Position numbers and translations under genes: made by a program
Notes under the pieces: model-generated
The model's database searches: none
What the model saw: only the letters and a program-made list of their open reading frames with translations
Told to the model about the DNA's origin: nothing
In this document: positions 32,481 through 46,741 of the stretch, one piece after another
Numbering within the stretch: position 1 is the stretch's first letter
How the letters are laid out: each line of letters starts with the position of its first letter
NCBI RefSeq assembly: GCF_051014685.1
Contig: NW_027478400.1
Coordinates: 496,001-560,000, forward strand
Length of the DNA: 64,000 nt
From: Ptiloglossa arizonensis
Taxonomy: Eukaryota; Arthropoda; Insecta; Hymenoptera; Colletidae
Reading direction: 5' to 3'

Positions 32481-35369
32481 CTAATTGGCTGCGAACTTAG
32501 AATAATTATTTAAGATGTGAGAACAAGTAGAAAGCAAGATTTTTGTAAGGCGTGTGAGAGCGTGAAGACGTTAATGAAACCAATAACTGGAATGGCCTAG
32601 GGGAAAAGTACACACACCATTGTAATCGGGCGAGTTTCTACTTTCAGATGCAACAGGAAATAATCGAGTTCGTCAATCCGTTCGCGAGATATGGGAGTTT
32701 GAAGTTAAGGAATGCTTGAGAAACCATCAAAATTTTCGGAAGTCTGATACTCGAAACCAATAACTACTATGATCTAGGGCAAAAATACACATACCGTTGT
32801 AATCGGCGAGTTTCTGCTCTCAGATGCAACAGAACTTTCTCGAGTTCGTCAATCCGTTCGCGATATATGGGAGTTTGAAGTTAAGGAATGCTTGAGGAAC
32901 CATCAAAATTTTCGAAAGTCTGATGCTCGAAACCAATAACTACAAAGGCCTAGGGGAAAAATACACACACCGTTGTAATCGGGCGAGTTTCTACTTTCAC
33001 ATGCAACAGGAATTTCTCGAGTTCGTCAATCCGTTTGCGAGAAATGGGAGATTGAAGTTAAGGAATGGTTGAGAAACGATCAAAATTTTCGCAAGTCTGA
33101 TACTCGAAACCAATAACTACAAAGGCCTACGGGAAAAATACACATACCTTTGTAATCGGGCGAGTTTCCACTTTCAGATGCAACAGGAATTTCTCGAGTT
33201 CGTCAATCCGTTCGCGAGATGTGGGAGTTTGAAGTTAAGGAATGGTTGAGAAACCATCAAAATTTTCGCAAGTCTGATACTCGAAACCAATAACTACAAT
33301 GGCCCAGGGGAAAAACACACATACCTTTGTAATTGGTAGAGTTTCTACTGTCAGATGCAACAGGAATTTCTCGAATACGTCAATCCGTTCCCGAGATATG
33401 GGAGTTTGAAGTTAAAGAATGCTTGAGAAGCCATCAAAATTTTCGCAAGTCTGATACTCGAAACAAATAACTACAATGGCCCAGGGGAAAAACACACATA
33501 CCGTTGTAATTGGTAGAGTTTCTACTTTCAGATGCAACAGGAATTTCTCGAATACGTCAATCCGTTCCCGAGATATGGGAGTTTGAAGTTAAAGAATGCT
33601 TGAGAAGCCATAAAAATTTTCGCAGGTCTGATACTCGAGACCAATAACTACTATGATATAGGGCAAAAATACACATACCGTTGTAATCGGGCGAGTTTCT
33701 GCTTTCAGATAGAACAGAAATTTCGCGAGTTTGTCAATCGTTTCGCGAGATATGGGAGTTTGAAGTTAAGGAATGCTTGAGAAACCATCAAAATTTTCGA
33801 AAGTCTAATACTCGAAACCAATAACTACAAAGGCCTAGGGGAAAAATACACATACCGTTGTATTCGGGCGAGTTTCTACTTTCACATGCAACAGGAATTT
33901 CTCGAGTTCGTCAATCCGTTCGCGAGAAATGGGAGTTTAAAGTTAAGGAATGGATGAGAAACCATCAAAATTTTCGCAAGTCTGATAATCGAAACCAATA
34001 GCTGGAATGGTCTAGGGGAAAAGTACACACACCATTGTAATCGGGCGAGTTTCTGCTTTCAGGTGCAACAGAAACTTCTCGAGTTCGTCAATCCGTTCAC
34101 GAGATATGGGAGTTTGAAGTTAAGGAATGCTTGGGAAACCATCAAAATTTTCGAAAGTCTGATACTCGAAACCAATGACTACTAAGGCCTAGGGGGAAAT
34201 ACACCTACCGTTGTAATCGGGCGAGTTTCTGCTTTCAGATGCAATAGAAATTTCTCGAGTTTGTCAATCGTTTCGCGAGATATGGGAGTTTGAAGTTAAG
34301 GAATGCTTGAGAAACCATCAAAATTTTCGCAAGTCTGATACTCGACACCAATAACTACAAAGGCCTCGGGGAAAAATACACATACCGTTGTAATCGGGCG
34401 AGTTTCTACTTTCACATGCAACAGGAATTTCTCGAGTTCGTCCATCCGTTCGCGAGATATGGGAGTTTGAAGTTAAGGAATGCTTGGGAAACCATCAAAA
34501 TTTTCGAAAGTCTGATACTCGAAACCAATAACTACAAAGGCCTAGGGGAAAAATACACATACCGTTGTAATCGGGCGAGTTTCTACTTTCACATGCAACA
34601 GGAATTTCTCGAGTTCGTCAATCCGTTCGCGAGAAATGGGAGTTTAAAGTTAAGGAATGGATGAGAAACCATCAAAATTTTCGCAAGTCTGATAATCGAA
34701 ACCAATAGCTGGAATGGTCTAGTGGAAAAGTACACACACCATTGTAATCGGGCGAGTTTCTGCTTTCAGATGCAACAGAAACTTCTCGAGTTCGTCAATC
34801 CGTTCGCGAGAAATGGGAGTTTAAAGTTAAGGAATGGATGAGAAACCATCAAAATATTCGCAAGTCTGATACTCGAAACCAATAACTGGAATGGCCAAGG
34901 GGAAAAGTACACACACCATTGTAATCGTGCGAGTTTCTACTTTCAGATGCAACAGCAATTTCTCGAGTTCGTCAATCCGTTCGCGAGATATGGGAGTTTG
35001 AAGTTAAGGAATGCTTGAGAAGCCATCAAAATTTTCGCAAGTCTGATACTCGAAACCAATAACTACTATGATCTAGGGCAAAAATACACATACCGTTGTA
35101 AACGGGCGAGTTTCTGCTTTCAGATTCAACAGAAATTTCTCGAGTTTGTCAATCGTTTCGCGAGATATGGGAGTTTGAAGTTAAGGAATGCTTGAGAAGC
35201 CATCAAAATTTTCGCAAGTCTGATACTCGAAACCAATAACTACTATGATCTAGGGCAAAAATACACATACCGTTGTAATCGGGCGAGTTTCTGCTTTCGG
35301 ATGCAACAGAAATTTCTCGAGTTTGTCAATCGTTTCGCGAGATATGGGAGTTTGAAGTTAAGGAATGCT

Positions 35370-38300
35370 TGAGAAACCGTCAAAATTTTCGAAAGTCTAA
35401 TACTCGAAACCAATAACTACAAAGGCCTAGGGGAAAAATACACATACCGTTGTAATCGGGCGAGTTTCTACTTTCACATGCAACAGGAATTTCTCGAGTT
35501 CGTCAATCGTTTCGCGAGATATGGGAGTTTGAAGTTAAGGAATGGTTGAGAAACTATCAAAATTTTCGCAAGTCTGATACTCGAAACCAATAACTACAAT
35601 GGCCTAGGGGCAAAATACACATACCGTTGTAATTGGGAGAGTTTCTACTTTCAGATGCAACAGAAATTATTCGGATTCGTCAATCCGTTCGCGAGATATG
35701 GGAGTTTGAAGTTAAGGAATGGTTGAGAAACTATCAAAATTTTCGAAAGTCTGATACTCGAAACCAATAACTACTATGATCTAGGGCAAAAATACACATA
35801 TCGTTGTAATCGGGCGAGTTTCTGCTTTCAGATGCAACAGAAATTTCTCGAGTTTGTCAATCGTTTCGCGAGATATGGGAGTTTGAAGTTAAGGAATGCT
35901 TGAGAAACCGTCAAAATTTTCGAAAGTCTAATACTCGAAACCAATAACTACAAAGGCCTAGGGGAAAAACACACATATCTTTTTAATCGGGCGAGTTTCC
36001 ACTTTCAGATGCACCAGGAATTTCTCCAGTTCGTCAATCCGTTCACGAGATATGGGAGTTTGAAGTTAAGGAATGGTTGAGAAACCGTGGAAATTTTCGC
36101 AATTCTGATGCTAGAAACGAATAACTGGATTGGCCTAGGGAAAAAGTACAAACACCATTCTAATCGGGCGAGTCTCTACTTTCAGATGCAACAGGAATTT
36201 CTCGTGTTCGTCAATCCGTTCCCGAGATATGGGAGTTTGAAGTTATGGAATGGTTGGGAAACCCTCAATATTTTCGCAAGTCTGATACTCCAAAGCAATA
36301 ACTGGAATGGCCAAGGGGAAAAGTACACACACCATTGTAATCGTGCGGGTTTCTACTTTCAGATGCAACAGCAATTTCTCGAGTTCGTCAATCCGTTCGC
36401 GAGATATGGGAGTTTGAAGTTAAGGAATGCTTGAGAAGCCATCAAAATTTTCGCAAGTCTGATACTCGAAACCAATAACTACTATGATCTAGGGCAAAAA
36501 TACACATACCGTTGTAAACGGGCGAGTTTCTGCTTTCAGATTCAACAGAAATTTCTCGAGTTTGTCAATCGTTTCGCGAGATATGGGAGTTTGAAGTTAA
36601 GGAATGCTTGAGAAACCATCAAAATTTTCGCAAGTCTGATACTCGAAACCAATAACTACTATGATCTAGGGCAAAAATACACATACCGTTGTAATCGGGC
36701 GAGTTTCTGCTTTCAGATGGAACAGAAATTTCTCGAGTTTGTCAATCGTTTCGCGAGATATGGGAGTTTGAAGTTAAGGAATGCTTGAGAAACCATCAAA
36801 ATTTTCGCAAGTCTGATACTCGAAACCATTAACTACAAAGGCCTAGGGGAAAAATACACATACCGGTGTAATCGGGCGAGTTTCTGCTTTCAGATGCAAC
36901 AGGAATTTCTCGAGTTCGTCAATCCGTTCGCGAGATATGGAAGTTTGATATTAAGGAATGCTTGAGAAACCATCGAAATTTTCGCAAGTCTGATACTCTA
37001 AACCAATAACTACAAAGGCCTAGGGGAAAAACACACATATCTTTGTAATCGGGCGAGTGTCTACTTTCAGATGCAACAGGAATTTCTGGAGTTCGTCAAT
37101 CCGTTCGCGAGATATGGTAGTTTGAAGTTGAGGAATGGTTGAGAAACCATCGAAATTTTCGCAATTCTGATGCTAGGAACGAATAACTAGAATGGCCTAG
37201 GGGAAAAGTACACACACCAATCTAATCGGGCGAGTCTCTACTTTTAGATGCAACAGGAATTTCTAGAGTTCGTCAATCCGTTCGCGAGATATGGGAGTTT
37301 GAAGTTAAGGAATGGTTGGGAAACCCTCAAAATTTTCGAAAGTCTGATACTCGAAACCAATAACTACAAAGGCCTAGGGGAAAAATACACATACCCTTGT
37401 AATCGGGCGAGTTTCCACTTTCAGATGCACCAGGAATTTCTGGAGTTCGTCAATCCGTTCGCGAGATATGGTAGTTTGAAGTTGAGGAATGGTTGAGAAA
37501 CCATCGAAATTTTCGCAATTCTGATGCTAGAAACGAATAACTGGAATGGCCTAGGGGAAAAGTACACACACCATTGTAATCGGGCGAGTTTCTGCTTTCA
37601 GATGCAAGAGGAATTTCTCGAGTTCGTCAATCCGTTCGCGAGATATGGGAGTTTGAAGTTAAGGAATGCTTGAGAAGCCATCAAAATTTTCGCATGTCTG
37701 ATACTCGAAACCAATAACTACAAAGGCCTAGGGGAAAAATACACATACCGGTGTAATCGGGCGAGTTTCTGCTTTCAGATGCAACAGGAATTTCTCGAGT
37801 TCGTCAATCCGTTCGCGAGATATGGAAGTTTGATATTAAGGAATGCTTGAGAAACCATCGAAATTTTCGCAAGTCTGATACTCTAAACCAATAACTACAA
37901 AGGCCTAGGGGAAAAACACACATATCTTTGTAATCGGGCGAGTGTCTACTTTCAGATGCAACAGGAATTTCTGGAGTTCGTCAATCCGTTCGCGAGATAT
38001 GGTAGTTTGAAGTTGAGGAATGGTTGAGAAACCATCGAAATTTTCGCAATTCTGATGCTAGGAACGAATAACTGGAATGGCCTAGGGGAAAAGTACACAC
38101 ACCAATCTAATCGGGCGAGTCTCTACTTTTAGATGCAACAGGAATTTCTAGAGTTCGTCAATCGTTTCGCGAGATATGGGAGTTTGAAGTTAAGGAATGC
38201 TTGAGAAACCGTCAAAATTTTCGAAAGTCTAATACTCGAAACCAATAACTACAAAGGCCTAGGGGAAAAATACACATACCGTTGTAATCGGGCGAGTTTC

Positions 38301-40522
38301 TACTTTCACATGCAACAGGAATTTCTCGAGTTCGTCAATCGTTTCGCGAGATATGGGAGTTTGAAGTTAAGGAATGGTTGAGAAACTATCAAAATTTTCG
38401 CAAGTCTGATACTCGAAACCAATAACTACAATGGCCTAGGGGCAAAATACACATACCGTTGTAATTGGGAGGGTTTCTACTTTCAGACGCAACAGAAATT
38501 ATTCGGATTCGTCAATCCGTTCGCGAGATATGGGAGTTTGAAGTTAAGGAATGGTTGAGAAACTATCAAAATTTTCGAAAGTCTGATACTCGAAACCAAT
38601 AACTACTATGATCTAGGGCAAAAATACACATATCGTTGTAATCGGGCGAGTTTCTGCTTTCAGATGCAACAGAAATTTCTCGAGTTTGTCAATCGTTTCG
38701 CGAGATATGGGAGTTTGAAGTTAAGGAATGCTTGAGAAACCGTCAAAATTTTCGAAAGTCTAATACTCGAAACCAATAACTACAAAGGCCTAGGGGAAAA
38801 ACGCACATATCTTTTTAATCGGGCGAGTTTCCACTTTCAGATGCACCAGGAATTTCTCCAGTTCGTCAATCCGTTCACGAGATATGGGAGTTTGAAGTTA
38901 AGGAATGGTTGAGAAACCGTGGAAATTTTCGCAATTCTGATGCTAGAAACGAATAACTGGATTGGCCTAGGGGAAAAGTACAAACACCATTCTAATAGGG
39001 CGAGTCTCTACTTTCAGATGCAACAGGAATTTCTCGTGTTCGTCAATCCGTTCCCGAGATATGGGAGTTTGAAGTTATGGAATGGTTGGGAAACCCTCAA
39101 TATTTTCGCAAGTCTGATACTCCAAAGCAATAACTGGAATGGCCAAGGGGAAAAGTACACTCACCATTGTAATCGTGCGGGTTTCTACTTTCAGATGCAA
39201 CAGCAATTTCTCGAGTTCGTCAATCCGTTCGCGAGATATGGGAGTTTGAAGTTAAGGAATGCTTGAGAAGCCATCAAAATTTTCGCAAGTCTGATACTCG
39301 AAACCAATAACTACTATGATCTAGGGCAAAAATACACATACCGTTGTAAACGGGCGAGTTTCTGCTTTCAGATTCAACAGAAATTTCTCGAGTTTGTCAA
39401 TCGTTTCGCGAGATATGGGAGTTTGAAGTTAAGGAATGCTTGAGAAACCATCAAAATTTTCGCAAGTCTGATACTCGAAACCAATAACTACTATGATCTA
39501 GGGCAAAAATACACATACCGTTGTAATCGGGCGAGTTTCTGCTTTCAGATGGAACAGAAATTTCTCGAGTTTGTCAATCGTTTCGCGAGATATGGGAGTT
39601 TGAAGTTAAGGAATGCTTGAGAAACCATCAAAATTTTCGCAAGTCTGATACTCGAAACCATTAACTACAAAGGCCTAGGGGAAAAATACACATACCGGTG
39701 TAATCGGGCGAGTTTCTGCTTTCAGATGCAACAGGAATTTCTCGAGTTCGTCAATCCGTTCGCGAGATATGGAAGTTTGATATTAAGGAATGCTTGAGAA
39801 ACCATCGAAATTTTCGCAAGTCTGATACTCTAAACCAATAACTACAAAGGCCTAGGGGAAAAACACACATATCTTTGTAATCGGGCGAGTGTCTACTTTC
39901 AGATGCAACAGGAATTTCTGGAGTTCGTCAATCCGTTCGCGAGATATGGTAGTTTGAAGTTGAGGAATGGTTGAGAAACCATCGAAATTTTCGCAATTCT
40001 GATGCTAGGAACGAATAACTGGAATGGCCTAGGGGAAAAGTACACACACCAATCTAATCGGGCGAGTCTCTACTTTTAGATGCAACAGGAATTTCTAGAG
40101 TTCGTCAATCCGTTCGCGAGATATGGGAGTTTGAAGTTAAGGAATGGTTGGGAAACCCTCAAAATTTTCGAAAGTCTGATACTCGAAACCAATAACTACA
40201 AAGGCCTAGGGGAAAAATACACATACCCTTGTAATCGGGCGAGTTTCCACTTTCAGATGCACCAGGAATTTCTGGAGTTCGTCAATCCGTTCGCGAGATA
40301 TGGTAGTTTGAAGTTGAGGAATGGTTGAGAAACCATCGAAATTTTCGCAATTCTGATGCTAGAAACGAATAACTGGAATGGCCTAGGGGAAAAGTACACA
40401 CACCATTGTAATCGGGCGAGTTTCTGCTTTCAGATGCAAGAGGAATTTCTCGAGTTCGTCAATCCGTTCGCGAGATATGGGAGTTTGAAGTTAAGGAATG
40501 CTTGAGAAGCCATCAAAATTTT
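35370..40522 (+). repeat. Higher-order repeat: 16-monomer period (2832 bp)
   Basis: About 2.3 kb at 35370-37690 recurs at 38202-40522 with the same private variants (for example a 115-codon frame at 36087 and again at 38919), exactly 2832 bp = 16 x 177 apart. A shorter block also repeats at 885 bp (five monomers) within it. Confidence 0.88.
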
Positions 40523-41789
40523 CGCAAGTCTGATACTCGAAACCAATAACTACTATGATCTAGGGCAAAAATACACATACCGTTGTAATCGGGCGAGTTT
40601 CTGCTTTCGGATGCAACAGAAATTTCTCGAGTTTGTCAATCGTTTCGCGAGATATGGGAGTTTGAAGTTAAGGAATGCTTGAGAAACCGTCAAAATTTTC
40701 GAAAGTCTAATACTCGAAACCAATAACTAAAAAGGCCTAGGGGAAAAATGCACATACCTTTGTAATCGGGCGCGTTTCCACTTTCAGATGCATCCGGAAT
40801 TTCTCGAGTTCGTGATTCCGTTCGCGAGATATGGTGGTTTGAAGTTAAGGAATGGTTGAGAAACCATCAAAATTTTCGCAATTCTGATGCTAGAAACGAA
40901 TAACTGGAATGGCCTAGGGGAAAAGTACACACACCATTGTAATCGGGCGAGTTTCTAATTTCAGATGCAACAGGAATTTCTCGAGTTCGTCAATCCGTTC
41001 GCGAGGTATGGGAGTTTGAAGTTAAGGAATGGTTGGGAAACCCTCAAAATTTTCGCAAGTCTGATACTCGAAACCAATAACTACAAAGGCCTAGGGGAAA
41101 AACACACACATCTTTGTAATCGGGCGAGTTTCTAATTTCAGATGCAACAGGAATTTCTCGAGTTCCCCAATCCGTTCGCGAGATATGGGAGTTTGAAGTT
41201 AAGGAATGGTTGAGCAACCATCAAAATTTTCGCAAGTTTGATACTCGAAACCAATAACTACAAAGGCCTAGGGGAAAAATACACATACCTTTGTAATCGG
41301 GCGAGTTTCCACTTTCAGATGCAACAGGAATTTCTCGAGTTCGTCAATCCGTTCACGAGATATGGGAGTTTGAAGTTAAGGAATGGTTGAGAAACCATCG
41401 AAATTTTCGCAATTCTGATGCTAGAAACGAATAACTGGAATGGCCTAGGGGAAAAGTACACACACCATTCTAATCGGGCGTGTCTCTACTTTCAGATGCA
41501 ACAGGAATTTCTCGAGTTCGTGAATCCGTTCGCGAGATATGGGAGTTTGAAGTTAAGGAATGCTTGGGAAACCATCAAAATTTTCGAAGGTCTGATACTC
41601 TAAACCAATAACTACAAAGGCCTAGGGGACAAACACACATATCTTTTTAATCGGGCGAGTTTCCACTTTCAGATGCACCAGGAATTTCTGGAGTTCGTCA
41701 ATCCGTTCGCGAGATATGGGAGTTTGAAGTTAAGGAATGCTTGAGAAGCCATCAAAATTTTCGCAAGTCTGATACTCGAAACCAATAAC

Positions 41790-44700
41790 TACTATGATCT
41801 AGGGCAAAAATACACATACCGTTGTAATCGGGCGAGTTTCTACTTTCACATGCAACAGGAATTTCTCGAGTTCGTCAATCGTTTCGCGAGATATGGGAGT
41901 TTGAAGTTAAGGAATGGTTGAGAAACTATCAAAATTTTCGCAAGTCTGATACTCGAAACCAATAACTACAATGGCCTAGGGGCAAAATACATATACCGTT
42001 GTAATTGGGAGGGTTTCTACTTTCAGATGCAACAGAAATTATTCGGATTCGTCAATCCGTTCGCGAGATATGGGAGTTTGAAGTTAAGGAATGGTTGAGA
42101 ATCTATCAAAATTTTCGAAAGTCTGATACTCGAAACCAATAACTACTATGATCTAGGGCAAAAATACACATACCGTTGTAATCGGGCGAGTTTCTGCTTT
42201 CAGATGCAACAGAAATTTCTGAAGTTTGTCAATCGTTTCGCGAGATATGGGAGTTTGAAGTTAAGGAATGCTTGAGAAACCGTCAAAATTTTCGAAAGTC
42301 TAATACTCGAAACCAATAACTACAAAGTCCTAGGGGAAAAACACACATATCTATGTAATCGGGCGAGTTTCTAATTTCAGATGCAACAGGAATTTCTCGA
42401 GTTCGTCAATCCGTTCGCGAGATATGGGAGTTTGAAGTTAAGGAATGGTTGAGAAACCATCAAAATTTTCGAAAGTCTTATACTCGAAACCAATAACTCT
42501 AAAGGCCTAGGGGAAAAATACACATACCCTTGTAATCGGGCGAGTTTCCACTTTCAGATGCACCAGGAACTTCTCGAGTTCGTCAATCCGTTCACGAGAT
42601 ATGGGAGTTTGAAGTTAAGGAATGGTTGAGAAATCATCGAAATTTTCGCAATCCTGATGCTAGAAACGAATAACTGGAATGGCCTAGGGGAAAAGTACAC
42701 ACACCGTTCTAATCGGGCGAGTCTCTACTTTCAGATGCAACAGGAACTTCTCGAGTTAGTCAATCCGTTCGCGAGATATGGAAGTTTGAACTTAAGGAAT
42801 GGTTGAGAAACCATCGAAATTTTCGCAATTCTGATGCTAGAAACGAATAACTGGAATGGCCTAGGAGAAAAGTACACACACCATTGTAATCGGGCGAGTT
42901 TCTAATTTCAGATGCAACAGGAATTTCTCGAGTTCGTCAATCCGTTCGTGAGATATGGGAGTATGAAATTAAGGAATGGTTGAGGAACCATCAAAATTTC
43001 CGCAAGTCTGATACTCGAAACCAATAACTACGAAGGCCTAGGGGAAAAATACACATACCGTTGTAATCGGGCGAGTTTCTACATTCAGACGCAACAGGAA
43101 TTTCTCGATTTCGTAAATCCGTTCGCGAGATATGGGAGTTTGAAGTTAAGGTATCGTTGAGAAACCATCACAATTTTCGCAAGTCTGATACTCGAAACCG
43201 ATAACTACTTTGGTCTAGGGGAAAAGTACACACACCATTGTAATCGGGCGAGTTTCTAATTTCAGATGCAACAGGAATTTCTCGAGTTCGTCAATCCGTT
43301 CGCGAGATATGGGAGTTTGAAGTTAAGGAATGGTTGAGAAACCATCAAAATTTTCGAAAGTCTTATACTCGAAACCAATAACTCTAAAGGCCTAGGGGAA
43401 AAATACACATACCCTTGTAATCGGGCGAGTTTCCACTTTCAGATGCACCAGGAACTTCTCGAGTTCGTCAGTCCGTTCGCGAGATATGGGAGTTTGAAGT
43501 TAAGGAATGCTTGGGAAACCGTCAAAATTTTCGAAAATCTGATACTCGAAACCAATAAATACAAAGGCCTAGGGGAAAAATGCACATACCTTTGTAATCG
43601 GGCGAGTTTCCACTTTCAGATGCAACAGGAATTTCTCGATTTCGTAAATCCGTTCGCGAGATATGGGAGTTTGAAGTTAAGGAATCGTTGAGACACCATC
43701 ACAATTTTCGCAAGTCTGATACTCGAAACCAATAACTACAAATGCCTAGGGGAAAAATACACATACCTTTGTAATCGGGCGAGTTTCCACTTTCAGATGC
43801 AACAGGAATTTCTCGAGTTCGTCATTCCGTTCGCGAGATATGGGAGTTTGAAGTTAAGGAATGGTTGAGAAACCATCAAAATTTTCGCAATTCTGACGCT
43901 AGAAACCAATAACTACAATGGCCTAGGGGAAAATACACATACCGTTGTAATCGGGCGAGTTTCTGCTTTCAGATGCAACAGGAATTTCTCGAGTTCGTCA
44001 ATCCGTTCGCGAGATATGGGAGTTTGAAGTTAAGGAATGGTTGAGAAACCCTCAAAATTTTCGCAATTCTGACGCTAGAAACCAATAACTACAATGGCCT
44101 AGGGGAAAATACACATACCGTTGTAATCGGGCGAGTTTCTGCTTTCAGATGCAACAGGAATTTCTCGAGTTCGTCAATCCGTTCGCGAGATATGGGAGTT
44201 TGAAGTTAAGGAATGCTTGAGAAGCCATCAAAATTTTCGCAAGTCTGATACTCGAAACCAATAACTACTATGATCTAGGGCAAAAATACACATACCGTTG
44301 TAATCGGGCGAGTTTCTACTTTCACATGCAACAGGAATTTCTCGAGTTCGTCAATCGTTTCGCGAGATATGGGAGTTTGAAGTTAAGGAATGGTTGAGAA
44401 ACTATCAAAATTTTCGCAAGTCTGATACTCGAAACCAATAACTACAATGGCCTAGGGGCAAAATACATATACCGTTGTAATTGGGAGGGTTTCTACTTTC
44501 AGATGCAACAGAAATTATTCGGATTCGTCAATCCGTTCGCGAGATATGGGAGTTTGAAGTTAAGGAATGGTTGAGAATCTATCAAAATTTTCGAAAGTCT
44601 GATACTCGAAACCAATAACTACTATGATCTAGGGCAAAAATACACATACCGTTGTAATCGGGCGAGTTTCTGCTTTCAGATGCAACAGAAATTTCTGAAG

Positions 44701-46741
44701 TTTGTCAATCGTTTCGCGAGATATGGGAGTTTGAAGTTAAGGAATGCTTGAGAAACCGTCAAAATTTTCGAAAGTCTAATACTCGAAACCAATAACTACA
44801 AAGTCCTAGGGGAAAAACACACATATCTATGTAATCGGGCGAGTTTCTAATTTCAGATGCAACAGGAATTTCTCGAGTTCGTCAATCCGTTCGCGAGATA
44901 TGGGAGTTTGAAGTTAAGGAATGGTTGAGAAACCATCAAAATTTTCGAAAGTCTTATACTCGAAACCAATAACTCTAAAGGCCTAGGGGAAAAATACACA
45001 TACCCTTGTAATCGGGCGAGTTTCCACTTTCAGATGCACCAGGAACTTCTCGAGTTCGTCAATCCGTTCACGAGATATGGGAGTTTGAAGTTAAGGAATG
45101 GTTGAGAAATCATCGAAATTTTCGCAATCCTGATGCTAGAAACGAATAACTGGAATGGCCTAGGGGAAAAGTACACACACCGTTCTAATCGGGCGAGTCT
45201 CTACTTTCAGATGCAACAGGAACTTCTCGAGTTAGTCAATCCGTTCGCGAGATATGGAAGTTTGAACTTAAGGAATGGTTGAGAAACCATCGAAATTTTC
45301 GCAATTCTGATGCTAGAAACGAATAACTGGAATGGCCTAGGAGAAAAGTACACACACCATTGTAATCGGGCGAGTTTCTAATTTCAGATGCAACAGGAAT
45401 TTCTCGAGTTCGTCAATCCGTTCGTGAGATATGGGAGTATGAAATTAAGGAATGGTTGAGGAACCATCAAAATTTCCGCAAGTCTGATACTCGAAACCAA
45501 TAACTACGAAGGCCTAGGGGAAAAATACACATACCGTTGTAATCGGGCGAGTTTCTACATTCAGACGCAACAGGAATTTCTCGATTTCGTAAATCCGTTC
45601 GCGAGATATGGGAGTTTGAAGTTAAGGTATCGTTGAGAAACCATCACAATTTTCGCAAGTCTGATACTCGAAACCGATAACTACTTTGGTCTAGGGGAAA
45701 AGTACACACACCATTGTAATCGGGCGAGTTTCTAATTTCAGATGCAACAGGAATTTCTCGAGTTCGTCAATCCGTTCGCGAGATATGGGAGTTTGAAGTT
45801 AAGGAATGGTTGAGAAACCATCAAAATTTTCGAAAGTCTTATACTCGAAACCAATAACTCTAAAGGCCTAGGGGAAAAATACACATACCCTTGTAATCGG
45901 GCGAGTTTCCACTTTCAGATGCACCAGGAACTTCTCGAGTTCGTCAGTCCGTTCGCGAGATATGGGAGTTTGAAGTTAAGGAATGCTTGGGAAACCGTCA
46001 AAATTTTCGAAAATCTGATACTCGAAACCAATAAATACAAAGGCCTAGGGGAAAAATGCACATACCTTTGTAATCGGGCGAGTTTCCACTTTCAGATGCA
46101 ACAGGAATTTCTCGATTTCGTAAATCCGTTCGCGAGATATGGGAGTTTGAAGTTAAGGAATCGTTGAGACACCATCACAATTTTCGCAAGTCTGATACTC
46201 GAAACCAATAACTACAAATGCCTAGGGGAAAAATACACATACCTTTGTAATCGGGCGAGTTTCCACTTTCAGATGCAACAGGAATTTCTCGAGTTCGTCA
46301 TTCCGTTCGCGAGATATGGGAGTTTGAAGTTAAGGAATGGTTGAGAAACCATCAAAATTTTCGCAATTCTGACGCTAGAAACCAATAACTACAATGGCCT
46401 AGGGGAAAATACACATACCGTTGTAATCGGGCGAGTTTCTGCTTTCAGATGCAACAGGAATTTCTCGAGTTCGTCAATCCGTTCGCGAGATATGGGAGTT
46501 TGAAGTTAAGGAATGGTTGAGAAACCCTCAAAATTTTCGCAATTCTGACGCTAGAAACCAATAACTACAATGGCCTAGGGGAAAATACACATACCGTTGT
46601 AATCGGGCGAGTTTCTGCTTTCAGATGCAACAGGAATTTCTCGAGTTCGTCAATCCGTTCGCGAGATATGGGAGTTTGAAGTTAAGGAATGGTTGAGAAA
46701 CCCTCAAAATTTTCGCAAGTCTGATTCTCGAAACCAATAAC
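41790..46741 (+). repeat. Higher-order repeat: 14-monomer tandem duplication (~2476 bp)
   Basis: 41790-44265 is followed directly by a near-identical 44266-46741. Shared variants include TCGATTTCGTAAATCC, and matching frames lie at 43443 and 45919. The period is two bases short of 14 x 177, from slightly short monomers. Confidence 0.9.
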
